The notes below the pieces were generated by a model. The model made no database searches, was not told the DNA's origin, and was given only the letters and a program-made list of their open reading frames with translations. A DNA stretch of 64,000 nt. Source: RYN-230 sp963718305 (GTDB taxonomy: Bacteria > Actinomycetota > Actinomycetes > Streptosporangiales > Streptosporangiaceae). The translations under genes were made by a program, and so were the position numbers. Positions 53,895-62,288 of this stretch are shown here, one piece after another (position 1 is the first letter of the stretch; the number at the start of each line of letters is the position of its first letter). The DNA lies in assembly GCA_963718305.1 (NCBI GenBank), contig CAVQZG010000009.1, positions 245,726-309,725 of the forward strand, in the 5' to 3' direction.

Positions 53895-53960
53895 CCGAAG
53901 CAGGATCGAGCAATAGACAAGACCGGGCCGGGCACAGGCGCCGGACTAGAAGGTGAATGC

Positions 53961-56732
53961 GTGGCAGCAAGGACACCTCCCGCCGCGAAGCGCGCGGCGG
54001 GCAAGGGCAACGCCGCGAGCAACGGCGGGGGCACTCGCCTGGTAATCGTCGAGTCGCCCGCCAAGGCGCGGACCATCGCGGGATACCTCGGCCAGGGGTA
54101 CGTGGTGGAGTCCAGCATCGGTCACATCCGTGACATGCCGGACAAGGCCGCCGAGATTCCTGAGAAGTACCGCAAGGAGCCGTGGGCGCGGCTCGGCGTC
54201 AACGTCGACGATGACTTCGGCGCGCTGTACGTCGTGCACAGCGACAAGAAGTCCCAGGTCTCCAAGCTCAAGTCCTTGCTCAAAGACGCCGACGAGCTCT
54301 ATCTCGCTACTGATGAGGACCGCGAGGGCGAGGCCATCGCCTGGCACCTGCTGGAGGAACTCAAGCCCAAGGTGCCGACCCGGCGGATGGTCTTTCACGA
54401 GATCACGCCCGAGGCCATCGCGCATGCGGTGGACAACCCGCGCGAGCTGAACACCGGCCTGGTCGACGCGTACCAGACCCGGCGGGTCCTGGACCGGCTG
54501 TACGGCTATGAGGTCTCCCCGGTCCTGTGGAAGAAGGTCATGCCCCGCCTGTCCGCGGGACGTGTCCAGTCGGTGGCCACCCGGCTGGTGGTCGCCCGGG
54601 AACGGGAGCGGATCGCGTTCCACGCTGCCCGCTACTGGGACCTGCAGGCCGTGTTCGCCCGGGCCGACGGCGCGGGAGACGGGGACGCGTCCTCCTTCCC
54701 GGCCGGGCTGGTCGCGGTGGACGGGCGCCGGGTCGCCCAGGGCCGTGACTTCGCCCCGTCCGGTGAGCTGCGCAACCCTGAGGTGCTGTACCTGGAAGGC
54801 GCCGCCGCAAACGGTGCCGCCGCAAACGGCAATGGCGTCCCGGGCGGCGTCGTGCACCGGCTGTCCGCCGGCGAACTCGCCGACCGGCTCCAGGGCGCCG
54901 ACTTCTCCGTCAAGTCGGTCGAGCGCAAGCCGTACCGGCGCTCGCCCTACGCGCCGTTCCGCACCACCACCCTGCAGCAGGAGGCGTCCCGCAAGCTTGG
55001 CTTCTCGGCCAAGTACACGATGTCGGTGGCGCAGCGGCTGTATGAGAACGGCCACATCACCTATATGCGGACCGACTCGACCACGCTGTCGCAGACGGCG
55101 ATCGACGCGGCCCGCCGCCAGGCGCGTGAGCTGTACGGCGCCGAGTACGTGCCGGACGCGCCGCGCGTCTATACCAGCAAGGTGAAGAACGCGCAGGAAG
55201 CGCACGAGGCGATCCGCCCGGCGGGCGACTCGTTCCGTACCCCGGCGCACTCCCGGCTGTCCGGTGACGAGCTGCGCGTCTACGAGCTGATCTGGAAGCG
55301 CACGGTCGCCTCGCAGATGAAGGACGCCACCGGGGAGTCGGTGTCGGTGCGCGTGTCCGGCCGTTCCTCCGCGGGGGAGGAAGCGGAGTTCGGCGCGTCC
55401 GGGAAGATCATCGCCTTCCACGGCTTCCTGAAGGCCTACGTGGAAGACGCGGACGACGACGGCGACCGGGATGACCGGGAGCGCCGCCTGCCGCCGCTGT
55501 CCGAGGGCGACGCACTGAACGCGCTGGAGCTGGCCGCGTCCGAGCACGCCACCCGGCCGCCGGCCCGCTACACCGAGGCCACCCTGGTCAAGGACCTGGA
55601 AGACCGGGAGATCGGCCGTCCCTCGACCTACGCGAACATTCTCGGCACGATCCTGGACCGCGGGTACGTGTTCAAGAAGGGCACCGCGCTGGTGCCCTCG
55701 TTCCTGGCCTTTGCCGTGATCACCCTGCTGGAGCGGCACTTCTCGCAGCTGGTGGACTACGACTTCACCGCGCGGATGGAGGACGCCCTCGACGCGATCG
55801 CCCGCGGCGAGGCGGCCCGGGTGCCCTGGCTGCGCCGGTTCTACTTCGGCGCCGACGGCGAGGAGGGGCTCAAGGAACTGGTCAGCGACCTGGGCGACAT
55901 CGATGCGCGCGACGTCAGCTCGTTCCCGCTGGCCGGCACCGACATCGTCGTGCGGGTTGGCCGGTACGGGCCGTACCTGGAGCGCGGGGACCAGCGGGTG
56001 AACGTGCCCGAGGGCACGGCGCCCGACGAGCTCACCCCGGAGAAGGCTGAGGAGCTGTTCGCCCAGCCCAGCGGCGACTTCCCGCTCGGCACCGACCCGG
56101 GCACCGGGCGGGAGATCGTGGCCAAGGCGGGCCGGTTCGGCCCGTACGTCACCGAGGTCCTGCCCGAGGGGGACTCCAGCAAGCCGCGCACCGCGTCGTT
56201 GCTGAAGTCCATGGCGCTGGACACGGTCACGCTGGAGGACGCGCTCAAGCTGCTCACACTGCCGCGCACGATCGGCGAGCTGGACGGTGAGCCGATCACC
56301 GTGCAGAACGGCCGGTACGGGCCGTACGTGAAGAAGGGCACGGACAGCCGCTCGCTGGAGAGTGAAGAGCAGCTGTTCACGCTCACCCTGGCCGAGGCCA
56401 AGGAACTGTTCGCGCAGCCGAAGGCCCGCGGCCGGGGCCGCGCGGCCGCCACCCCGCCGCTGCGTGAGCTCGGCGAGGACCCGGCCAGCAAGCGCCCGAT
56501 GGTTATCAAGGAAGGCCGCTGGGGGGCGTACGTGACCGACGGGGAGACCAACGCCTCGCTGCGCCAGGGTGACGCGGTCGAGTCGATCACCGCGCAGCGG
56601 GCGGCGGAACTGCTGGCCGAGCGCAGGTCGGCCGCACCCTCGGCGCCGCGGCGCCGGACCGCGGCGAAGAAGCGGGCGGCGAAGAAGCCCGCCGCGAAGA
56701 AGGCCGCCCCGAAGAAGCCCAGCCGGACCTAG
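53961..56732 (+). CDS. topA: DNA topoisomerase I (type IA)
   Basis: A 923-residue enzyme that relaxes negative supercoils. The TOPRIM domain starts with RLVIVESPAKARTIAGYLG (about 26-44) and has DEDREGEAIAWHLL; the strand-passage core includes YEVSPVLWKKVMPRLSAGRV, ENGHITYMRTDSTTLSQ with catalytic Tyr368, and EAHEAIRPAG. The C-terminal part has several Topo_C repeats (GRFGPYVTEVLPEGDS, NGRYGPYVKKGTDSRS, EGRWGAYVTDGETNAS) and a Lys/Ala/Pro-rich tail ending KKPSRT, the actinobacterial non-zinc form. Start is GTG at 53961. Essential; intact. Confidence 0.97.
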   Translation: MAARTPPAAKRAAGKGNAASNGGGTRLVIVESPAKARTIAGYLGQGYVVESSIGHIRDMPDKAAEIPEKYRKEPWARLGVNVDDDFGALYVVHSDKKSQVSKLKSLLKDADELYLATDEDREGEAIAWHLLEELKPKVPTRRMVFHEITPEAIAHAVDNPRELNTGLVDAYQTRRVLDRLYGYEVSPVLWKKVMPRLSAGRVQSVATRLVVARERERIAFHAARYWDLQAVFARADGAGDGDASSFPAGLVAVDGRRVAQGRDFAPSGELRNPEVLYLEGAAANGAAANGNGVPGGVVHRLSAGELADRLQGADFSVKSVERKPYRRSPYAPFRTTTLQQEASRKLGFSAKYTMSVAQRLYENGHITYMRTDSTTLSQTAIDAARRQARELYGAEYVPDAPRVYTSKVKNAQEAHEAIRPAGDSFRTPAHSRLSGDELRVYELIWKRTVASQMKDATGESVSVRVSGRSSAGEEAEFGASGKIIAFHGFLKAYVEDADDDGDRDDRERRLPPLSEGDALNALELAASEHATRPPARYTEATLVKDLEDREIGRPSTYANILGTILDRGYVFKKGTALVPSFLAFAVITLLERHFSQLVDYDFTARMEDALDAIARGEAARVPWLRRFYFGADGEEGLKELVSDLGDIDARDVSSFPLAGTDIVVRVGRYGPYLERGDQRVNVPEGTAPDELTPEKAEELFAQPSGDFPLGTDPGTGREIVAKAGRFGPYVTEVLPEGDSSKPRTASLLKSMALDTVTLEDALKLLTLPRTIGELDGEPITVQNGRYGPYVKKGTDSRSLESEEQLFTLTLAEAKELFAQPKARGRGRAAATPPLRELGEDPASKRPMVIKEGRWGAYVTDGETNASLRQGDAVESITAQRAAELLAERRSAAPSAPRRRTAAKKRAAKKPAAKKAAPKKPSRT

Positions 56733-56837
56733 AGCGGGTGCGGCCGGCGCCCAGGTGGCGCCAGAAGGCCGCACCTGCCGGACATTTCGCGAGCTTGCAG
56801 GCCACGCGAGCCCCTCTGGTGTGGATACCCTGACCCA

Positions 56838-58979
56838 GTGAACTTCCGATCCCCTTCGCGCGAGCGGCGCGGCAACGTCCTGTCCATCAGGCCGTTCCGG
56901 CGGCTGTGGATCGCGACCTCGCTGTCCAGCCTGGGGGATTGGCTGAGCCTGGTCGCGCTGGCGTCGCTGGCGTACACCCTGGCCGGTTCTGGTGCCGCCG
57001 CCCAGTACAGCGCCGTGGGCGGGGTGTGGCTGGTGTCGCTGCTGCCCGCCCTGATCCTCGGGCCGGTGGCCGGCGCGGTCGCGGACCGGCTGGACCGCCG
57101 GGTGAACATGATCGTCGGCGACGTGCTGCGCGCGGCCCTGTACCTGACTATCCCGCTGGACCTGTCGATCCACTTCGCGAGCGCGCTGACCTGGATCTAC
57201 GTGGTGCAGTTCCTCGCGTCCTGCGTCTCGCTGTTCTGGACGCCGGCCAAGGACGCCTCGGTGCCGAACCTGGTGCCGCCGGACCGGCTAGAAGAGGCCA
57301 ACCAGTACAGCCTGTTCACCACGTTCGGCACCGCCCCGATCGCCGGGATCGTGTTCAGCCTGCTGTCCCTGGTCAGCCGGGCGCTCGAGGGCCTCTCGCA
57401 CTACTTCACCACCAACCCGGTGAACCTGGCGCTGTACTTCAACGCCGCGACGTTCGTGGTGTCCGCGCTCACCATCTACGCGCTGCGGGAGATCCCCAAA
57501 CGGCAGTTCAGCTCGCACATCTCGGCGCCCTCCGTGGCCAAGACCATCTGGGAGGGCTGGCGCTACATCGGCCGCACCCCGGTGGTGCGCGGTCTGGTCA
57601 TCGGCATGGTCGGGGCGTTCGCGGCCGGCGGCGTGGTGGTCGGCCTCGGCCAGCCGTACATCACGAACACGCTGCACGGCGGCAACGCGGGCTGGGGCGT
57701 CGTGTTCGCCGCGATCTTCGTGGGGCTGGCCGGGGGGATGTTCCTCGGCCTGCGCATCCTCAGCGGGTTCAGCCGTCGGCGGCTGTTCGGGCTGAGCATC
57801 GTCAGCGCGGCCATCCCGCTCGGGCTCATCGCGCTGATCCCGAACCTGGTCGTCACCGTCCTGCTGGTCGTCCTGCTCGGCGCCTGCGCCGGCGTGGCCT
57901 ACGTGACCGGCTACACGATCGTCGGCCTCGAGGTGGACGACGACACGCGGGGCCGCACGTTCGCGTTCCTCAACTCCGCCATCCGCGTCATCCTGTTCAG
58001 CGTGATCGCGGTAGCCCCGTTCGTAGCCGCCGGTTTCACCGCGCTGTTCCGTGGCGTGTCCGGGGCGGGGAGCCTGCGCATCGGCCACGTCAGCTACGAG
58101 GGGATCGGCTACAACTGCGTGATGCTGCTGGCCGCGGCGATCGCGGTGTGGGTGGGCGTGATCTCCTACCGGCAGATGGACGACCGCAAGGGCGTGCCGC
58201 TGCGCGACGACCTGGTGTCGGCGGTCCGGGGCGAGGAGTTCCAGCCGGTGCCCGGCCACGTGAACGGCTACGAGCCGGCGCCCGCTGCCCGGCACGGCGT
58301 GTTCATCGCGCTGGAGGGCGGTGAGGGGGCCGGCAAGACCACCCAGGCGCGGCTGCTCGCCATCTGGCTGCGCGACCAGGGTTACGACGTGGTCACCACC
58401 CGGGAACCCGGCGCGACCAAGATCGGCATGCGGCTGCGCGCGGTCCTGCTGGACACCGCGCACGCCGGTCTCTCACCGCGGGCCGAGACCCTGCTCTACG
58501 CGGCGGACCGGGCCGAGCACGTATCCACGGTCATCCTCCCCGCGCTGGAACGCGGCGCGGTCGTGGTCACCGACCGGTACGTGGACTCCTCCCTCGCCTA
58601 CCAGGGCGCGGGCCGGAACCAGCCCACGGCCGAGGTGGCCAAGCTGAACCAGTGGGCGACCGGCGGGCTGATGCCCGACCTCACCGTGCTGCTCGACATG
58701 CCACCCGCCAACGGCCTGGGCCGCCGGGCCCGGTCGGCGGACCGGCTCGAAGCCGAGCCGCTGGACTTCCACGAGCGGGTCCGGCGCGGCTTCCTCAGGC
58801 TGGCCGACGCGGAACCCGATCGCTACCTGGTGCTCGACGCGTCGCGCTCGCCGGAGGACGTGAACCGGGCGATCCAGGAGCGGGTCCGTGACATGCTGCC
58901 GGACCCCATCCCGCCGATGGCCGAGGCCAACACCGGCAGCTTCCCGGCTATCGTCGATGAGGGATGGACGGGGAAGTAG
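56838..58979 (+). CDS. tmk: MFS transporter-thymidylate kinase fusion (dTMP kinase)
   Basis: A 713-residue two-part protein. Residues about 15-445 form an MFS module of about 12 helices (FRRLWIATSLSSLGDWLSLV, LGPVAGAVADRLDRRVN, FWTPAKDASVPNLVPPDRLE). From about 485, FIALEGGEGAGKTTQARLLA is the P-loop of dTMP kinase, with VVTTREPGATKIGMRLR, RAETLLYAADRAEHV and VVTDRYVDSSLAYQGAGR, and LID-like RARSADRLEAEPLDFHERV. The enzyme makes dTDP from dTMP. The fusion is a known actinobacterial arrangement; why the transporter is attached is unclear. GTG start; 105 bases after topA. Confidence 0.95.
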   Translation: MNFRSPSRERRGNVLSIRPFRRLWIATSLSSLGDWLSLVALASLAYTLAGSGAAAQYSAVGGVWLVSLLPALILGPVAGAVADRLDRRVNMIVGDVLRAALYLTIPLDLSIHFASALTWIYVVQFLASCVSLFWTPAKDASVPNLVPPDRLEEANQYSLFTTFGTAPIAGIVFSLLSLVSRALEGLSHYFTTNPVNLALYFNAATFVVSALTIYALREIPKRQFSSHISAPSVAKTIWEGWRYIGRTPVVRGLVIGMVGAFAAGGVVVGLGQPYITNTLHGGNAGWGVVFAAIFVGLAGGMFLGLRILSGFSRRRLFGLSIVSAAIPLGLIALIPNLVVTVLLVVLLGACAGVAYVTGYTIVGLEVDDDTRGRTFAFLNSAIRVILFSVIAVAPFVAAGFTALFRGVSGAGSLRIGHVSYEGIGYNCVMLLAAAIAVWVGVISYRQMDDRKGVPLRDDLVSAVRGEEFQPVPGHVNGYEPAPAARHGVFIALEGGEGAGKTTQARLLAIWLRDQGYDVVTTREPGATKIGMRLRAVLLDTAHAGLSPRAETLLYAADRAEHVSTVILPALERGAVVVTDRYVDSSLAYQGAGRNQPTAEVAKLNQWATGGLMPDLTVLLDMPPANGLGRRARSADRLEAEPLDFHERVRRGFLRLADAEPDRYLVLDASRSPEDVNRAIQERVRDMLPDPIPPMAEANTGSFPAIVDEGWTGK

Positions 58980-58981
58980 CA

Positions 58982-60163
58982 GTGAGCAGCGCGCCGGTCT
59001 TCGGCGACCTGGTCGGCCAGGAGCGGGTGGTGGCCCAGCTGGAGCAGGCCGCCACGGTCGCGGCCCGGCTGCTCCGCGGCGAGCACGTGCTGGGCATGAC
59101 GCACGCCTGGCTGTTCACCGGGCCGCCCGGATCGGGCCGGTCGGTGGCGGCCCGCGCGTTCGCGGCCGCGCTGCTCTGCCCGGACCAGGGCTGCGGCCAG
59201 TGCCCGAGCTGCCATCAGGTGCGCGCGGGCACCCATCCCGACCTGATGCTGGTCAAGCCGGCGGGGCTGTCCTACGGCGTTAAGCAGACCCGTGACCTGG
59301 TGCTGCGCGCCGCCGGGGCGCCGTCGGGCGGCCGCTGGCAGGTGGTGGTGTTCGAGGACGCTGACCGGGCCACCGAGCAGGCCGCCAACGCCCTGCTCAA
59401 GGCCATCGAGGAACCCTCGCCGCGGACGGTCTGGCTGCTCTGCGCGCCCTCCGCGGAAGAGCTCGTCACCACGATCCGGTCCCGCTGCCGGCTGGTCACC
59501 TTGCGCACGCCGCCGCCGGAGGCGGTGGCCGAGGTGCTCGCCTTCCGCGACGGGGTCGACCCGGCCCGGGCCCTGATCGCCGCCCGCGCGGCCATGGGAC
59601 ACGTGGGCCGGGCGCGGCGGCTGGCCACCGACCCCGAGGCGGCGCAGCGCCGGGCCGAGGTGCTCCGCCTCCCGGGCCGGATCACGAACCTGGGCACGGC
59701 GCTGAGTGCCGCGGCGGGACTGGTGAAAGCGGCCGAGCAGGAGGCGGCCGCGGTCACCGAGGAGCTCAACACCCCGGAGCGGGACGCGCTGCGCAAGGCG
59801 TTCGGCGAGGGATCGACGGGTAAGGGCGTGGCCAAGGCGGTCCGCGGTTCGGCCGGCGCCATGAAGGATCTGGAGGACCGGCAGAAGTCCCGGGCCACCC
59901 GGCTGAAGCGGGACGCCCTCGACCGGGCGCTGCTGGACCTGGCCGCCTTCTACCGTGACGTGCTGGTGGTCCAGCTGGGCGCCGACGTGGACCTGGGCAG
60001 CGCGGGCCACGAAGAGGAACTGCGCCGGGTGGCGGCGGCCAGTCCCCCGGAGGCCACGGTCCGCCGGATGGAAGCGATCATGACCTGCCGGGAGCGCCTG
60101 GAGCTCAACGTGGCGCCCCTCCTGGCCGTCGAGGAAATGGCCCTCGCCCTCCTGGCCGGCTAG
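58982..60163 (+). CDS. holB: DNA polymerase III subunit delta'
   Basis: A 393-residue clamp-loader subunit: VFGDLVGQERVVAQLEQAA, Walker A-like GPPGSGRS, zinc-finger CPDQGCGQCPSCHQV, FEDADRATEQAANALLKAIE and LEEPSPRTVWLLCAPS-like PSPRTVWLLCAPSAEELVTT, sensor-1 IRSRCRLVTLRTP. The C-terminal collar includes RDALDRALLDLAAFYRDVLV. GTG at 58982 follows GGGGAAG and starts just after the tmk stop; an ATG at 58964 would overlap tmk. tmk-holB linkage is typical. Confidence 0.93.
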   Translation: MSSAPVFGDLVGQERVVAQLEQAATVAARLLRGEHVLGMTHAWLFTGPPGSGRSVAARAFAAALLCPDQGCGQCPSCHQVRAGTHPDLMLVKPAGLSYGVKQTRDLVLRAAGAPSGGRWQVVVFEDADRATEQAANALLKAIEEPSPRTVWLLCAPSAEELVTTIRSRCRLVTLRTPPPEAVAEVLAFRDGVDPARALIAARAAMGHVGRARRLATDPEAAQRRAEVLRLPGRITNLGTALSAAAGLVKAAEQEAAAVTEELNTPERDALRKAFGEGSTGKGVAKAVRGSAGAMKDLEDRQKSRATRLKRDALDRALLDLAAFYRDVLVVQLGADVDLGSAGHEEELRRVAAASPPEATVRRMEAIMTCRERLELNVAPLLAVEEMALALLAG

Positions 60164-60184
60164 AGGAGCAATCATCGTGGTGCC

Positions 60185-60218
60185 TTTTGCGCCGCCGCCG
60201 GGCCCTGGCGGTGCAAAA
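60185..60218. terminator. Strong bidirectional-looking terminator after holB
   Basis: TTTTGCGCCGCC (60185-60196) pairs with GGCGGTGCAAAA (60207-60218) over 12 positions, with a single G-U, and a 10-base loop. Because the outer bases are T and A it can serve either strand. It closes the topA-tmk-holB cluster. Confidence 0.75.
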
Positions 60219-60222
60219 ACCA

Positions 60223-60252
60223 CCCCGATCATGGGGATCCCCGAGATCGGGG
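60223..60252. repeat. Nested palindrome downstream of holB
   Basis: CCCCGATC (60223-60230) pairs with GATCGGGG (60245-60252), and the loop itself contains GGGGATCCCC (60233-60242). The element can form a cruciform or branched hairpin and sits 4 bases after the terminator. Function unknown. Confidence 0.6.
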
Positions 60253-60346
60253 GCAACGGAATGGCGGCTCGCGCGTGCAATAGGTATGAGCTACCAGATC
60301 TGGGGGGCCGGTTTCGGCGATCCAGCCACGGAGGGGCCACCGTGGG

Positions 60347-60952
60347 GTGGTGGCCCGTGAGGTGGCCGGGGCTGGCGGGGTATCTGGGGCTGGCCAGGCC
60401 ACCGGGGTTGGCGGGACTGGCTTGAGTCCGGGGGCATCCCATGAGGCGGGCGGTCCCGCCTACGGCGTGACCGCGCTGTTCCGCGCGCACCACGCCGAAC
60501 TGGTCCGGCTGGCCGCGCTGATGACCGGGGACCGGGCGTCGGGCGAGGACATCGTCCAGGACGTGTTCGCCCGGCTGTGCGCCCGGGACCAGCTGCCTGA
60601 CCCTGACGGCGCGCTGGCGTACGTCCGGGCCGCAGTCCTGAACGGGTGCCGCAGCGCGTTGCGCCGCCGGGCCGTCGCGCGCCGCTTCGGGGGCGCGCGC
60701 GACGCCATGGCCGGTGACGTCACCCAGCCGTCCGCGGAGCACGAGGCGCTGCTGGCCGAGGACCGCAGGCAGGTGCTGGCCGCGGTGGCCAGGCTGCCCC
60801 GGCGGCGCCGCGAGGTGCTGGTGCTGCGCTACTGGCTGGGATTGCCGGAAGCCGAAATCGCCGCCGTGCTCGGGATCAGTCCCGGCACGGTCAAGTCGAC
60901 CGCCGCGCGGGGCATCGCTGCCCTGACGCGCCAGCTCGGGGAGTCAGCATGA
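60347..60952 (+). CDS. SigE-family ECF sigma factor
   Basis: About 201 residues if GTG 60347 is used, but the domain begins near residue 39 (YGVTALFRAHHAELVRLAAL) so the start is uncertain. Region 2 has MTGDRASGEDIVQDVFARLC and ALAYVRAAVLNGCRSALRRR; region 4 has LLAEDRRQVLAAVARLPRRR, EVLVLRYWLGLPEAEIAAVL and GISPGTVKSTAARGIAALTR. The stop overlaps the next start (ATGA), pairing it with a membrane WD40-like protein that may act as anti-sigma. Confidence 0.85.
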   Translation: MVAREVAGAGGVSGAGQATGVGGTGLSPGASHEAGGPAYGVTALFRAHHAELVRLAALMTGDRASGEDIVQDVFARLCARDQLPDPDGALAYVRAAVLNGCRSALRRRAVARRFGGARDAMAGDVTQPSAEHEALLAEDRRQVLAAVARLPRRRREVLVLRYWLGLPEAEIAAVLGISPGTVKSTAARGIAALTRQLGESA

Positions 60953-62277
60953 GCAGGACCGAAGACCGGCTGACCGACGCGCTGACTGCCGCCGCCCGTG
61001 CCATTCCGGAGGACACGCTCCGCCCGCTGATCGCCCCGCCGCCCCGGCGGCGGCCGGCGTGGGTATCGCCCCTCGCGGCTGCGCTGGGCGTCGTCCTCGT
61101 GGTTGGCCTGGCGATCGCCCTCGGGACCAGGCTCACCGGATCCGGATCGCCGGGCGGGCCTGCGGGCGGCCCGGCTCCGGTACCCGCTTACTACGTGGTC
61201 GAAGGCCTGCAGGGCGGCGCTCCGGTGGTGCGCTCCACCGCCACCGGGAAGGTCACCGCGACGGTCCCGGTCCCCAAGGGGGCCAACGTCAACGTGGACG
61301 ACATTTTCGCCGCCGCCCGGGGCGGGGTGTTCTTCGTCGCGGCCGCCGCGCCGGGCACGTCGGGGGAGCGCCTGTACCGGTTCTCGCTGACCAGGTCGGG
61401 CCAGGTCACCGGCTTTGCCGCGGTGCCCGGAGGTGCGTTCGGCGACCGTTACTGGACTCCCGACGCCATGGCCGCGTCGCCCGACGGGTCACAGGTCGCC
61501 GTCTCCTTCGCCTTCGCCTACGTGGGCCCCAGCTGTGGCAGCACGGGAGAGCGGCCCTGTCCCCCCGCGCGTCCGGACTACATCGACATCATCGATACGG
61601 GAACCGGGACAAGGAGCGTATGGCGGGGCGGGACCGGTCCCGCGTTCAGCGTGGCCAGCCTGTCCTGGACCGCGGATGGCCGGCAGCTCGTCTATCTCGG
61701 CCAGTCGTGCCGCCGCCTGCAGATCAACAGCGAGGCTTGCGCGCAGGGCGGCCGGACCGCCGAGGTCCGCGCGCTCAACCCGGCCGCGGGCGGCGGCCGC
61801 CTGGACAGCGGCCCGGTCCTGCTCCGCCAGTCCGCGCGGTACCCCTATATCGCCCAGGCGCAGATCACCCCGGACGGCACGACGATCACGGCCGTGGTGC
61901 TGACTGGGCGGATGAGCAGTGCGCATGGCCTCAGCGATATGGTTCCCCCGGACCTGTCCGTGATCCAGGTGTCGAGGGCCACCGGACAGCTGCTGCGGGT
62001 GCTGTACCAGCGGAACCTGGGCCGGACCACCGAGATAAACAACGGTCCCGATTCCTGCAGCTCAGCCAGGACAGCGCCGGCCAGCACTGGATGCTCAACG
62101 GCGGTCTGTGTGCCGGACCCTGCACGGACGGGTTCAACGGCTGGCTGCGCGACGGGGGCCTGGTGCCGCTGGTCCCGCACAACGGCCGCGAGCTCAACCA
62201 GGCCTGGTGAACGGCGCGGGGCTCCCCTGCAGACACTGCGCCGCCCCGCCCGGATGGGCGGGGCGGCGCACGCCTGA
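60949..62277 (+). CDS. Membrane-anchored beta-propeller-like partner of sigma factor, C-terminus frameshifted
   Basis: MSRTEDRLTDALTAAARAIP is a cytoplasmic anti-sigma-like start, followed by one helix (VSPLAAALGVVLVVGLAIAL, about 39-58) and a large extracytoplasmic domain of repeated strand motifs (YYVVEGLQGGAPVVRSTATG, DAMAASPDGSQVAVSFAFAY, SLSWTADGRQLVYLGQS, QITPDGTTITAVVL). A one-base shift near 62050 derails the tail; the restored frame ends LCAGPCTDGFNGWLRDGG, then NGRELNQAW and TGA at 62208-62210. As written, translation runs to 62277. It overlaps the sigma-factor gene by 4 bases. Confidence 0.78.
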   Translation: MSRTEDRLTDALTAAARAIPEDTLRPLIAPPPRRRPAWVSPLAAALGVVLVVGLAIALGTRLTGSGSPGGPAGGPAPVPAYYVVEGLQGGAPVVRSTATGKVTATVPVPKGANVNVDDIFAAARGGVFFVAAAAPGTSGERLYRFSLTRSGQVTGFAAVPGGAFGDRYWTPDAMAASPDGSQVAVSFAFAYVGPSCGSTGERPCPPARPDYIDIIDTGTGTRSVWRGGTGPAFSVASLSWTADGRQLVYLGQSCRRLQINSEACAQGGRTAEVRALNPAAGGGRLDSGPVLLRQSARYPYIAQAQITPDGTTITAVVLTGRMSSAHGLSDMVPPDLSVIQVSRATGQLLRVLYQRNLGRTTEINNGPDSCSSARTAPASTGCSTAVCVPDPARTGSTAGCATGAWCRWSRTTAASSTRPGERRGAPLQTLRRPARMGGAAHA

Positions 62278-62288
62278 CGGAACTCAGG

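Noticed and set aside
53946..57173. 1075-codon open frame on the minus strand opposite topA
   Set aside because: It is the antisense shadow of topA and the start of tmk in GC-rich DNA; the translation is Arg/Gly/Leu-rich with no family motifs, whereas the plus strand is a complete topoisomerase.
58823..60742. 639-codon minus-strand frame over holB
   Set aside because: Shadow of holB and of the following sigma-factor gene; composition is Arg/Gly/Gln-rich with no recognisable domain.
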